This document shows, in pieces, positions 10,121-21,180 of a stretch of 64,000 nt of DNA. Each line of letters opens with the position of its first letter. Position 1 is the first letter of the stretch. The position numbers were made by a program, and so were the translations under genes. The notes under the pieces were generated by a model, which ran no database searches, was not told the DNA's origin, and saw only the letters and a program-made list of their open reading frames with translations. Location: the NCBI GenBank assembly GCA_963575645.1, contig OY754466.1, forward strand, positions 11,510,001-11,574,000, given 5' to 3'. This DNA is from Xanthostigma xanthostigma. Its lineage: Eukaryota > Arthropoda > Insecta > Raphidioptera > Raphidiidae.

Positions 10121-10719
10121 TAGTGATGTGTCCACATGATTATTGGGAGCTGGCTCCGAGCGCTTCGCTCACTAAAAAGAGTCGTTCTGAGCGAGTCGTT
10201 CAAAGGAGCGATACTAGACAGTACGCACTACACAAGTGTGCAGACTGCAAACGTATGACTGTCATCATGCATGCTCAGGAGTCACGTAGCATTGCACAGC
10301 ACAATACACACTCAGCTCTGAGCTCATTTTAATATGATTCTGATCTTATATTATTCGCAATTCGGATAAACTATAAAGTATAATAAAAGCTTAACAATAA
10401 TAATGTTTATTGTTACAATATTATATGTGTCAACGACGTCAATGTGAATGGTTTAAGTCACTGTTAAGCTTAGTACTTACAGTGTGTCATTCAACATTAA
10501 ATGACTTAGCAAAGATAACTCCGTACGTGCAAAATTCACTAGTGCCTCTGTGGCCTGTGCTGTGTGCGTTTTGTAAATGTGCGAATGCAACAGTACAGAA
10601 TAGCTCAGCGCAGAGCAACGACGTTCGGAGTGAGTCATTCACAAAAAAGGAGCGCTCGCTCCACTCCGAGAAGGGAGTCGTTCATTATGAACGACTCGCT
10701 CAGGAGCAACACATCACTA
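10121..10719. mobile_element. Non-autonomous hAT element (family hAT-A), complete
   Basis: The ends TAGTGATGTGTCC and GCAACACATCACTA are inverted. The flanks are ATGTCTGC (10113-10120) and ATATCTGC (10720-10727), an 8-bp duplication with one difference. Near both ends are repeated GAGCGA/TCGCTC motifs (for example GAGCGAGTCGTTC), as in many hAT subterminal regions. A 186-codon frame crosses the right end, but the same sequence is only a repeat at 19254 and 57595, so it is not a gene. No transposase. Confidence 0.85.
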
Positions 10720-12008
10720 ATATCTGCAGCTCAAACGTATTTTTTGACAGAACCGGCAAAATTATCGAATGTCTTTCTGATCCAATAAAATCCAAAGGAT
10801 TTTTAAGTGGTAGATACTGCAATACGGTGGAGCCAAAGGCCCCACTACTGTTTGTAAAGTGGTATACTGCAATACGGCGGAGCTCAAGACTTCATTACTG
10901 TTGTCGCTGTCGTGTTTCATCTCAATTGTGGGCGGAGCCGCGGATAGCGGCTAGTATAAGATATAACTGAATACCAATAATTTTGTAGAGCACTATAAGA
11001 TTTCCTACAACAAAGTCGTTACAGTGTACCGCGTCTAAAGCCAATAGTTTAAGAATGCAGGGAGCTCAAAATTAACTACTTTTTGTCGATCCTAACCTGA
11101 TATACTTACGATAAAATGTGAAAGAACGAGTTATTTGTATTCTAGAAAACTTTAATTGTTTGAGCTGATATTCTGTACCTACTTAATTTTTATTTTTTAG
11201 AATTTCTTTAATTTCAATACAAAGTAAATGCTCACTTTTAAAAAAAAACACCAATTAAATAAAACCCTGACCTCAGTTCATAATAAATATTCATTATTTT
11301 TATTTTCCTACTTTTAACCTATGATTACTATATTTAAACCCTCAATTTATTTCTCTACATAAAGTCAAACATTATATTATGTTGACCTTACTATTCGAAA
11401 CACAATGTACTGTTCATGTTATATATAATCGTTAAATATTGACAACAAATATGTTCGGTAGCCGGTGTTAATTGTTCACTGGTCATCCTAATTATCTAAA
11501 TATAACCAACGACGAATTCGAACCTATATGTATAAATACGAGAAATAATACAACGAACGAGTTAGATAGATGGACAGCGTAAATACGGATTTACATGTAA
11601 AAATATGTGCAGCATTAAAAAATACAGTACAAAATATTGGCTTTTTCACATGCCCCTATAAAATAACTGCTTTTCATGCCTATACAGCGGTAATAAAAAT
11701 GACTTATTTAATGCGAGTGCTGTAAAGTAAACAAATAAATGCCATCTTACCAATCCACCAGTGATTTTCAAAAGCAACCTACCATTTATCATATGAGAAA
11801 CAAAGAAAATAGGTACGCGTATTTTTCTAAAATTATTCAAGTAGATGCAAACGTGCATACATCTAACAAAAAAAAATATTATAAATATACTTATTGTGAT
11901 GTGAAAATCATTTATTTCGCAGAAGATACATGTAAAAAATTAGTACTAATGTATCTCGAACGTAATGATATTAGCTCTGTTCTAACTCTGCAAACTGCAA
12001 CAGAAACT
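10720..12008. other. Unassigned, with a 50-bp duplication
   Basis: TACTGCAATACGG occurs at 10815 and 10865, marking two diverged 50-bp tandem units with GGAGC and TACTGTT blocks. A 94-codon frame at 11739-12023 has a Lys/Tyr-rich product and its end runs into a repeat at 12009, so I do not call it a gene. Confidence 0.45.
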
Positions 12009-12205
12009 CAAATCTTTGATTAACGTCTGATTAGAATTCTTCAATAAATAAAATTATCGACCAATTTTTCAGACTAATATGTTAACAAAAAATAATAATC
12101 AATACATTGACGTTTCGGTCCGGATTTGCATTTTCTTCAGAACTGATCTAAAAAATATAAAAATAATTAATAATTAGTTTCTAATTCGTATTTAAAAAAA
12201 TTCAC
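12009..12205 (-). mobile_element. Fold-back element arm (GTTTCGG family)
   Basis: Starts AATCTTTGATTAACGTCTGA and contains ACGTTTCGGTCCGGATTTG and TTCTTCAGAACTGATC. Only one arm is present; full palindromes of the same family are at 24948-25285 and 62431-62912. On the reverse strand it reads a CTGAAGA box, a spacer, then CCGAAACGTC. Confidence 0.65.
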
Positions 12206-13405
12206 TTCAAGTTTTTAAATTATTATCAAATATAGAAACTGTTTGTATCGGTTTTGGAACACGTTTTAGTTACTGCGCACGACTGTGACGGTTCTATTAC
12301 CGTTCGCAGAGAGGTTGGAACAGAGGTACAATGACTTGAGTGACTGTTAAAACTCGCTTACTTTCGTATACTATTTTGAGAATTTTTTTAAACAAATCAT
12401 AATATGTGCATATTTCAATATAATTTTAAACAAAGTGACAATGTCGCTATGGAAGTTAACAACCGTGGAGTATTATATCTACAGTTTGCTCTTGTAAATT
12501 TATTTATGTGTTGTTTATTAACCTTTTGTGAAGTGTATAGTTGTAAAACATTAAAGTTAGTGGGTTAGGATAAAACATTATTTTTTGTGAAACTTTTTTA
12601 ACATTTGCACTAACGCTATCGGTCGTATTTTTGGGTGAACGTCAAAATATTCAACAAATAGAACAAGTGCAGTGTATATTTATTCTTTAACTAACTTTTC
12701 TACCTAATATTTTGCTTGGTGAATCGAAAGTAAATTTTATTCTAACCAAAAAATTTGTTCCAAGATTATTAACTTCTATCTTTAACAGTGTTCGGTTAAA
12801 ATATGGGCATTAGAGAAAGTATATCAGAACGAAGTTTACCATTATTGATTCATTAATAAACATGCTTTAAAATTATCAAATTATGACTTGTGAGGCGACC
12901 CTACTGTTATACATTTTCAAATTAAAAAAGAAATGTTTAAATTGAATTAAACTTTTCCTTTATTTTTATTTACGTTTTATTTTCATTTTAATTTAAAAAT
13001 AGAGCCAAAAACACATACAATAACCGCTATTTTTCTTTTGTAAATTAAAGCGCCATTGTTTTATGAATACGTCTGCAAAATTGTAATTAATTACTGTAGA
13101 GTGTAGAGCTTATGCAAAAGACCCGCTAAGCATACAAGGTGATATAACAAAAACTGATCAGCCCGAAGTGAAATAAGTTTGATGATAGGTTAGGTTAGTA
13201 ACTTAGTACATGTGAAGAAAGTACAACCATATGCTAAGTACATCATAGACTGACAAGTGACAATTCGTCAATAACATAAAAGATGATCGGTCACAAGTGA
13301 GACGTTTCTATTAGGTATCTGTTTGTAAGAAACTAAAATAATTGTTATGATTTGTGTCAGAAATAAAGCTCTCCTTATTGTCTGTTATTCATGAATAATC
13401 AAGCT
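12206..13405. other. No feature recognised
   Basis: AT-rich, no coding frame and no repeat shared with the rest of the window that I could see. Confidence 0.5.
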
Positions 13406-14386
13406 GGGTTGCCGAAAGGATTGTCAAAAAATTTGAATTGACAATAATCTTAGATTGTGATAATATAATTACAGTTTCCATTAGGGTTGGGTAACTCAGA
13501 TCTGAACCGGTTCAAAGAGCCGACTCCCACAGAAGATCCGTGAGAGCGGCTCACTTTTTTATGAGCCGACGGATCAACGGATCCGCATAACTCAGTGAAA
13601 CACTTAACACACAGAAGCACAAATCAGCTCAAATGACTCATGCATATGTTTGGCTATGCATTCTATATATACCTATACATTATACAACTATACAGTGTAC
13701 TCACTATGCACTAGGCGGTACAATATTATTACAGTGTTTTACTAAGTCACAACTATTTAAGGTATTGTATTGCATATTGTAATATGCTTTCTGTAACATA
13801 GCAAATAGCAACCTGTAAAACCCCGCCTTAATCTGTGTAGTCACTGGCATAATATTACTTGATATGATTGACTCAACTAACTCAGTGGCTCAGTCGACTC
13901 GAATAACATATTCAGAACTCGGTTCTTTTTGAACCGGTTCAGGGAGCCGGCTCACATACGGGATCCAGATGCAAAGATGCAGATCACCAAAAAGATCCGT
14001 TTGTCTCATCTCTAGTTTCCATACATCAGGAGTAGTCTATTGTCGTTTCAAACTACCTGACATCTAGAACAATTCGGAACCCATGATGGAGGCTAGGTTA
14101 GCCTCCATCATGCTTTTCTAAATCAATGTTTACCTATCAAAAATCCATCTTAGGACAGTTCGGTGCATTTCTCACCAGAGGTCTCGCCATTCCTTTGGGT
14201 TCCAAATAGATTGTACTCACACAAAAAACAAATGATTGTTCCATATAGAAAAAGATCTACTGTTCTAGATGACAGGGAGTTTGAGTACGACATTAGACTG
14301 CACCTGATGTATGGAAACAGTAATTATTAGGATCACAATCTAAAGTCATTGTCAAATCAATTTTTTTGACAATCCTTTCTGCAACC
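13406..14386. mobile_element. Inverted-repeat element interrupted by a hAT insertion
   Basis: Left part 13406-13481 and right part 14015-14386 form one palindrome once the inner hAT is removed. The ends are GGTTGCCGAAAGGATTGTCA and its reverse complement (TGACAATCCTTTCTGCAACC), with arms near 190 bp. The centre is a perfect hairpin CATGATGGAGGCTA / TAGCCTCCATCATG at about 14089-14119. Non-coding; superfamily unknown. Confidence 0.8.
13482..14014. mobile_element. Non-autonomous hAT element nested in a palindromic MITE
   Basis: The ends TAGGGTTGGGTAACTC and GTCTCATCTCTA fit the TAGRGATGRG hAT terminus. Exact 8-bp duplication GTTTCCAT at 13474-13481 and 14015-14022. Near both ends are repeated GATCCG and GAACCGGTTCA motifs (13503-13512, 13932-13941). 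No transposase frame. Confidence 0.88.
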
Positions 14387-14800
14387 GAGCACTGATATTT
14401 AGTCAACAATTTCTTTGACCTTGAAACAGCCAGTAACAATCGTCTTTGAGTTTATCACTGAAATATAAGTCCGATTTTGAATTGAAAATGGCACACAAAA
14501 ATAATTATCTCATGCAATTACGTTGAAGGTAACATAAAGTACGGTAAAATAACATTATACAGTGCAACTGTGATGAACACAGCTGGGAAATAACCCGCTG
14601 CGCGACAGTGGATGATTTAAATTAACACATCAGTTACACCGTCGTGCCCGTTCATATAATACACAACGGAACTACGTGCGACAACACAGTATCTAGATAG
14701 AAAGCATAATAAATAGAAACCTCGATTCATTAATTCCAAACAGGCGCGTACTTAAGGCAGTTCCCTCAATATTACAAAATGATCAGAATTCAATGTTCGG
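14387..14800. other. No feature recognised
   Basis: No coding frame or shared repeat seen. Confidence 0.5.
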
Positions 14801-15101
14801 GGGGCGTTCACAAATTACGTGAAGCAAATGTGGCGGTTTTTCGACCTCGTCCCTTCTCCCCTTGGTGAGATGCCGTGAGATTTTGCTCGACTTCCCCCCT
14901 CCACTAGCCTCACGTGAGATTTAGCCATATTTTAGTGGAGAAACATTTTTAATCCTGTTGTCGCAATTTTACAAGGTGTTTCTCGCGGAAAAAAAATTAC
15001 GTGTTATTTGCCGAAACCTCCGCTCTTCCCCACGTAAGACAGGGTGAGGTTCAGCTCGACCCCCCCCCCCCTAAATGCCTCATGTAATTTGTGAACGCCC
15101 C
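14801..15101. mobile_element. MITE with GGGGCGTTCACAAATTAC ends
   Basis: GGGGCGTTCACAAATTACGT at the left is mirrored by ATGTAATTTGTGAACGCCCC at the right. Subterminal TCACGTGAGA and CTCGACTTCCCCCC / CTCGACCCCCCC blocks recur on both sides. It holds an 11-C run at 15061. Non-coding; no clear target duplication. Confidence 0.75.
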
Positions 15102-15472
15102 TTTCCTTCTAATTCTTCCGCTAACTGCTCGGTACAAAAGTATATGGGAGCAAAAATGTTCAAAACGTAGGTAAAAATGTGCAAGTGAGGAGGGAGAGTC
15201 CTGTGCCTGTGTTTGAAGTCAATATTTTTTTTAATAAATACTCTTGAATATTACATTTCAAAGCGTTTTTATAACACACACACACAAGAAAGAATTTTTG
15301 CCTTTTTTTTATAAAATGCAATTTTAAAAAAGTGCGCGCAGCTTAGAAGGACCTTTGGTTATTTCCACGTTGGACACAGTTATTTCTACGATGGATACAG
15401 TTGTGTGGACATGCAATCCGATAAGTACCAGATGTCGAGATTACGAAGAAGCCGCTAGTTAAAATGTATTGT
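15102..15472. other. No feature recognised
   Basis: Contains a short CA run near 15276. A GCCGCTAGTTAAAATGTAT stretch at 15450 resembles a Helitron-like end. Otherwise unassigned. Confidence 0.4.
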
Positions 15473-15517
15473 TACAAATTCCCCGTTGAGACGACAAGGA
15501 ACTAGGAAGTTCGTGAG

Positions 15518-15640
15518 ACAATAATCGACTCGTCATTCTAACAAAGACACACATTGTTGTCTAACAACAATCGACTCGTCATTCTGACAATGATACACAG
15601 ATTGTTGTGGAGCAACAACAATCGGATTGATGTTCCAACA
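15518..15640 (+). repeat. Short tandem repeats upstream of the TATA box
   Basis: AATCGACTCGTCATTCT occurs at 15523 and 15569 (46-bp period), with a looser third unit near 15620. Each is followed by an ATTGTTGT block. They could be enhancer-like repeats of an LTR U3 region, which is inference. Confidence 0.55.
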
Positions 15641-15719
15641 ATATGCGTAAGTAAAAAGGACTTTGTTGTCAAATTCCAGACAACAATGAATGCAAGAAAG
15701 AAAAGAACGATCCAGCGCC

Positions 15720-15760
15720 TATATAAACCACGGAATTGCGCAGTATACATTCAGTCACAC
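15720..15760 (+). promoter_or_regulatory. TATA box and initiator
   Basis: TATATAAA at 15720-15727 is followed about 31-33 bp later by TCAGTCACAC at 15751, a match to the arthropod initiator TCAGT. A second TCAGT lies at 15766 and a third at 15780. The spacing is right for polymerase II; no expression evidence. Confidence 0.45.
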
Positions 15761-16215
15761 AGGAGTCAGTCGTACAAATTCAGTCATACAGTGTCCCTCA
15801 TCGAGTGATACATAAATTCGACATAAATTAACAATCAGTGAACAGTGCTGAGGTAACTGCTGAAATAAATAGTTTAACATAAATAATCTCCTGTAGATAA
15901 ATAAATAAATGAACTGTGTAAATAATACTGTACGAAATAAATAGAACTGTATATAGTTAATAAATAAACAGTGTGCTAAATAAACTTTTAGTGTGCTTCT
16001 GTGTTGTAAATAATCTTCTGTATATAGTGGTATAGTGACTTTGTATTCTTCATTATTTGTTATTTTATTAGTTGGAACTGTTGTTTTGTTTCTGTTACGT
16101 TATAGAGAAGTACTTTCGTATGTGTGTTTAATTGTTTTGTTAACGTTTCACTATTGTAAATAAATATTTTCCACCACGAACTAGTTTTGTTAGTGTCATT
16201 TTATGTCATTTCCCA

Positions 16216-16768
16216 ATTACCTCTATGGTGTGTCGTTATTTCCTGTCGAAATCTTAAATTTTGAAGGGCTATTTTATAAACCGTTTGTTTAATAATTTAA
16301 CTGAGTCCAAGTCTGCTTTCAAGCAACCATTTGAAGAGTCTAGTTATATTTCACTTAGTTTTATTAATACAATTATTCACATCTGGGTAAAACAAAACGT
16401 CACAGAGCATACATATCACAAAAGATAAAAACATAACCTTAATATAATATTAATTTCAGACAGATCTCTAAATCTCAAATAACGACAATTTGGACAGTAG
16501 TTATATTTCACTTACTTTTATTAAAACAATTTTTCATACCCGGTAAAAATAATATGTTGCTGACATACACAAAAAATGTTGAAGATAAAAGTAAACACGT
16601 TGGTTTAGTTTTTATTTTCAGGTTGTATACTTCCAAGTGTTATATCTTATTTTCTTGAAAGAAATCAAAACAAATTGTAAAAATAACAATGCTCAATTTT
16701 TTAATATACAAAAATGATAATGTAATTAAAAAAATAATTATATTTAAAAAAGAAAAACACTAAAGAAC
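16216..16768. repeat. 160-bp direct duplication in an AT-rich stretch
   Basis: AGTTATATTTCACTTA followed by TTTTATTAA.ACAATT occurs at about 16339 and 16499. Similarity continues loosely for about 120 bp, each unit ending TTTCAG. No coding frame. Confidence 0.5.
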
Positions 16769-17160
16769 GCTGCACACGAGACTGGTTTTTCCGCTGGAAT
16801 CACTGCTGGAATTTGTATATCTGGCTGCGAAGATGGAAATGACGTCACCGCGGGCTCGCGTGCGTGGTCACAAGATGAATTTCAAAATTAGAATCGAAGC
16901 TATTTTTCGTGCTTGTTTGTCTGCCTGTTTTGAGCATGAACCAATCAGAAAACACACTATTTTGTCACGTGGACCACAAACATGGCGTGTGTGTTTGGTT
17001 CAGAGGCAATAAACGTTCATTTTTTTAACATTAAAACTGCGCGGGCATCAAATCCATCTACAAAGCAAACTTCAATACACGCTCTGTGTGAAGCGAACAC
17101 ATAAAATCCATCACGAAACACAGCGTCACAGCACGCTTGAAACCTAGTAGCAAAACCAGC
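16769..17160. mobile_element. MITE with GCTGCACACGAG end
   Basis: Starts GCTGCACACGAGACTGGTTT. Its right end read in reverse, GGCTGGTTTTGCTACTAGGT followed by TTCAAGCGTGCTG, matches the left part of the element at 30818. Inside is GGAAATGACGTCACCGCGGG. Non-coding and diverged. Confidence 0.5.
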
Positions 17161-17783
17161 CAGAGCCGTCTTTAACTTATTGGAGGCCCTGGGCAAATAA
17201 GGATTATGGGGCCCCTATGACTTAGTGCACTATTTTGTTAGAATAGACAAAGAAAGTAGATATAAGCAAGGTTCTATAGATTTATTATTTCTGTACAGTC
17301 ACATTAAAATAATAGGTATAAGCCACAATAGTAACATTCATAGTATCATTCGCAGGTTAATGCCTAAAAATCCATGTTGATTGAAGAGGTACCCTACCAG
17401 ATTTGAGGTGGGCACAATCGTTAATCACTTCTTCAAAATCTATGTTTTTGAGCATATCAGATTCTATGAACATCAGCGACAAACTGGTTAATCTGTCTTG
17501 AAGCATTGTACTTAACATGTATTTTTTTATATATATTTAAATTTACCCAAACATGCTGAAATCGTAAATCCTGATTTTCAGGTGAGAGTTGAGTAGCTTC
17601 GCGCATGCAAAAGCTAATAAGGAAGTAGGTATATTGTAGTCAGTCATTATCGTCTGATTTTTTCGAAATAAATATGTTTTTCAGTAATAGATATCGGTTA
17701 TCGTTTGGTGATCTGGGAGGAACTAGGGGGTCCTTATCGATCGCAGGGCCCTAGGCACGTTCCCAGTGGGAAAGAGGAGCCCG
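17161..17783. mobile_element. hAT-like element with imperfect target duplication
   Basis: The left end CAGAGCCGTCTTTAAC and the right end read in reverse CGGGCTCCTCTTTCCC are similar. Flanks AAACCAGC (17153-17160) and AAGCCAGT (17784-17791) agree at 6 of 8 positions. It abuts the MITE on its left, so that MITE's last bases may be its target. Non-coding. Confidence 0.55.
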
Positions 17784-17953
17784 AAGCCAGTCTCAGGTAC
17801 AGCGGCATAAGGTCGTATACCCGAGTGATAATATATAATAACAAACACAAATCAATGTAATTTAAAGTTATAATAATATGACTGAAGTTACTCTTGTATT
17901 GAGAAAAACAACAACTTGCAACAGAGGGAGATAAAATACTGTATGAGATAGAT

Positions 17954-18501
17954 CAGTGATTCCCAAAGTGGTCTATATCGACCCCCACGGGTCGACGACA
18001 ACTTGCAAGGGGTCCATGTCAGCAGAAAAAAAATTGGGGGTTCATGAAATGAAAATGGGAGTCAACGATAGTGAATCTCCTAACAAAAAAAAAAACAAAC
18101 TGGACATCGTTAACCGAAGAGATTTAAGATTAAATCTAACTAAATTGATGCCAAATGTTGAAAATTTGCTATTAAAGCATCAGGTTCATCCCTCACACTA
18201 AAAGCATTTATTTTTTGCTTATAGTTATTTTATGTCACAGAAAGTAAATTTTAATTTAATTCGTTTTAATTTGAAACTAATTAATAAATTTATAAAACTA
18301 AACATTTCACACTACACTTCACTACCGTTATAAATTTAAATCGTTCAAAGTAAGTAGCACTATAGGTACCGGTTGTCAAAAATACATTTGAAATTAATGA
18401 ATATACAAAAAATCAATATCAGTTCGGTTTTGCGTAGACCCCCTCTACCCAAAACCGAAAAACATAGTGGTCTACGAGACAAAAAAGTTGGGGGACCTCT
18501 G
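17954..18501 (+). mobile_element. Non-autonomous hAT element (family hAT-B), forward
   Basis: Starts CAGTGATTCCCAAAGTGGTC and ends GTTGGGGGACCTCTG. Exact 8-bp duplication AGATAGAT at 17946-17953 and 18502-18509. The second copy, reversed, is at 36966-37505. The left half reads as an 81-codon frame over the repeat, but the other copy does not keep it. No transposase. Confidence 0.9.
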
Positions 18502-18509
18502 AGATAGAT

Positions 18510-19253
18510 AAAAGAAACATGTTAAAATATTTCGTTAATGGTAATTTCTCAAAAAATAATAAAATGCATTTAAGAATCAAACTTTCAGCACACCGTAAAC
18601 AAGAATAACATATTACGTCAATGAATAAAAATATTTCCCGATTAGATTTAGACTACTAAAAACAACAAAATATATATCAAAGAAAATGTATTTTTGAAAC
18701 ATTTATAATCAGTATCTATATTGAAGTTTAAAATTAAATACTATAAGACAGAAATAAATCCATACGTACACAATTTAATACTATTTTTGTACTTCAATGA
18801 AATGGGATAAATAAACATGAAAGCAATTAAACTTACATTTGTTTATTTAAATTTGGAAACGATTTTGAATCTTATAAAGTTTCACATTTATTCTGTAGTA
18901 CCAATCAAATAACGCGTTCTTGCTCTATTGTAAAACATTCGATCGAAGGAACAAGTAAGATTGTGTTTACCTACGTACTTAAATACTCAATAGTGTTATA
19001 TATTTCATATGATTTTAAAAGTCACTGATCCGTAGTTCAATATACTTGCATATTTATTGCACTCAAATTGTTTTATAATGAGATCGCACCACATTTTTTT
19101 CTGTTTTTGTAGTGAAAACGTCTATTTGAATGGGTAAGATCTTATAACTTCGCGTTACCGACACATATTGTTGCAATAATATGACGCGTTGCGCTTGCCA
19201 AGCAAAGAACTGGCGCGCGCGCAGCCAGTGCACATTTATACATTGTATAATAT
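18510..19253. other. No feature recognised
   Basis: AT-rich; a GC-richer GGCGCGCGCGCAGCCAGTGC stretch at 19212 has no assignment. Confidence 0.45.
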
Positions 19254-19677
19254 CACACTCAGCTCTGAGCTCATTTTAATATGATTATGATCTTATATTA
19301 TTCGCAATGCGGATAAACTATAAAGTATAATAAAAGCTTAACAATAATAGTGTTTATTGTTACAATATTATATCTTTGTCAACGACTTCAATGTGAATGG
19401 TTTAAATCACTGTTAAGCTTAGTACCATTACACTTACAGTGTGTCATTCAACATTAAATGACTCAGCAAAGATAACTCCGTACGTGCAAAGTTCACTAGT
19501 GCCTCTGTGGCCTGTGCTGTGTGCGCTCTGTAAATGTGCGAATGCAACAGTACAGAACAGCTCAGCACTGAGTAATGGCGCTCGGAGTGAGTCATTCACA
19601 AAAAAAGAGCGACTCGCTCTGCTCCGAGAAAGGAGTCGTTCATTATGAACGACTCGCTCAGGAGCGACACATCACTA
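19254..19677. mobile_element. hAT-A copy 2, left end missing
   Basis: About 90% identical to 10300-10719, from CACTCAGCTCTGAGCTC to the right terminus CGACACATCACTA at 19677. The left terminus is absent. TAATGTAT follows the right end, where a target duplication would be, but has no partner. Confidence 0.8.
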
Positions 19678-19887
19678 TAATGTATAAACATCTCTTTCTA
19701 TCGATAAAGAAGTGTGACGTAGTCTACTATGGAATTTTATGGCGGTTTATGGTCTACGTTAAAAAATAAGCACGATTGAAAATTATGATGACCTTAGCTA
19801 TCGAGCGATAGATGAGGAAAAATTGATAAAATGTTATTATCTTTTATTGTTTGCGATAGAACGCATTCATACATAATATATAGTGCT

Positions 19888-20168
19888 CAGTGGCGTAGCA
19901 ATAGGGTGGCAGAACGGGCAAAATGGCACGGGCCCCTGGCCGTTAGGACAAGAGGAACCTAACATTTATTATGAAGTTTGGTAAAAAATATTAATTTTGT
20001 ATTTAATCAATTTAAGTTAGGTATTAACTCAAGAACATACACGAATTATACAAATATCTACTTTACTTCGTGATTTATAAAGATGAAACTACAACGTGAA
20101 ACTTTTTTATATTAAGGGCCCCATCCGATGAATTTTCCACGGGCCTCAGGTGGTATAGTACGCCACTG
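19888..20168. mobile_element. Short hAT element
   Basis: The ends CAGTGGCGTAGCA and GTACGCCACTG are inverted. Flanks ATAGTGCT (19880-19887) and ATAGTGTT (20169-20176) form an 8-bp duplication with one change. Interior has GGGCCCC blocks on both sides. Non-coding. Confidence 0.8.
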
Positions 20169-20176
20169 ATAGTGTT

Positions 20177-20713
20177 TCTAAAAATAACAACGTGACTTTT
20201 GTCTGTAATTTATTAATTACATTTTCTACAATTTAAATATCATTTCACAATCATTAATCAACGTAAACTCACTATAATTTATACTAACAAACTTTAAAAT
20301 AATAAACTAAAATTAACTGCCAATCAAAACAGTTAATTTTCACTGAATAGAGAATAAATACAGAAAAAGAAAATTTATTACATGTTTCCAGAAGTTTTTA
20401 GTGTTGACAAATCGATCATGCTTTTGCAATGTTGACAAATCGATCTCTTTATCACTAGAGTAACAACAAAGTCAACAAACAAAAAAGCAATTTCCTGAAA
20501 GCTCACTTGTTTAATCTTTTATTTACAGTGTTTCGTGCTTGAATGATTTATAATAAAAGCTCGATTAGTTATTAATCACTACTTTCGTCCGGCAAGACGG
20601 ACGTTATTCACTACCTTATCAATTTTCAATCATTACGTCTAATCAATCGATAGAATTAACGCTACTTATATAATGAATTATAAATTACTATAGTCTTTCC
20701 CACCAACAGATGT
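20177..20713. other. No feature recognised
   Basis: AT-rich; GTTGACAAATCGATC occurs twice (20403 and 20432), a local 29-bp duplication. Confidence 0.45.
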
Positions 20714-20875
20714 AGTTATCACGTTCTGTCGCTGTCTAGCTAGGATATGATTGGTTGTTCTGTTGTGTTGTGTTTCAATCGACCAATAAGATGCTGATAT
20801 ATAGTTATCACGTGAACATAATATGCTCTGTCGCTGTCTAACTAGGATCTGATTGGTTGTTCTGTTCTGTTTCAA
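20714..20875. repeat. Two-unit tandem repeat
   Basis: AGTTATCACG, CTGTCGCTGTCTA, TAGGAT.TGATTGGTTGTTCTG occurs at 20714 and 20813, a period near 100 bp with small indels. The reverse strand gives the repeated peptide NRTTNQIL/NRTTNHIL. No known family recognised. Confidence 0.65.
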
Positions 20876-21000
20876 GCATAGAGATATTATACTAGAGTAC
20901 GCGAGTGGGCCGTGAAAGTATCCGCAATTCAGACACAGAAAAGTTCCATATCTCTATGGTAACTAATGATACAAAACAATGCTGATTTGAGTAAACATAT
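20876..21000 (+). repeat. Dispersed repeat R, copy 1
   Basis: AGAGATATTA..TAGAGTACGC, CTATGGTAACTAATGAT and AAAACAATGCTGATTT.AGT recur in order at 24813-24938. Non-coding; class unknown. Confidence 0.6.
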
Positions 21001-21180
21001 ACAGCGTGTCCCATTTTAATGTCCCACCCCGGATAACTTTTGTCAGTGACCTTGAATGAAAAATTGTTTGGTACAAAAGTTGTACAACTTGGAGGGGGAC
21101 ATTCGATGGCACTAATACTTTTGACCTTGGGTGTAAGGTTCAAGGTCATTCAAGGTCAACTTTGTTTTTTTTAATGGAAC
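21001..21180. repeat. Probable transposon terminus with FTZ-F1-like half-sites
   Basis: ACAGCGTGTCCCATTTTAAT at 21001 has the look of a dispersed insect repeat end. It contains TGACCTTGA (21048), TGACCTTGG (21122) and TCAAGGTCA twice (about 21138 and 21147). These match the extended half-site bound by FTZ-F1/ERR-type nuclear receptors. Function is inference. Confidence 0.35.

Larger units (their letters stand above)
15473..16215 (+). mobile_element. LTR-like or promoter-bearing segment
   Basis: The segment begins TGTTACAAATTCCCCG, carries a TATA box and initiator, then a transcribed-looking stretch full of AATAAA and TAAATAAATA signals, as in the U3-R-U5 of an arthropod LTR. I cannot fix the 3' end or a target duplication, and there are no gag/pol remnants next to it. 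A decayed solo LTR is the best reading; a host promoter is the alternative. Confidence 0.35.

Noticed and set aside
10410..10970. 186-codon open frame, the longest in the window
   Set aside because: Most of it overlaps the hAT-A element, whose other copies do not keep the frame, and the rest covers a 50-bp duplication. The product has no motif.
11739..12023. 94-codon open frame
   Set aside because: AT-rich, no motif, and its end runs into the terminus of a fold-back repeat.
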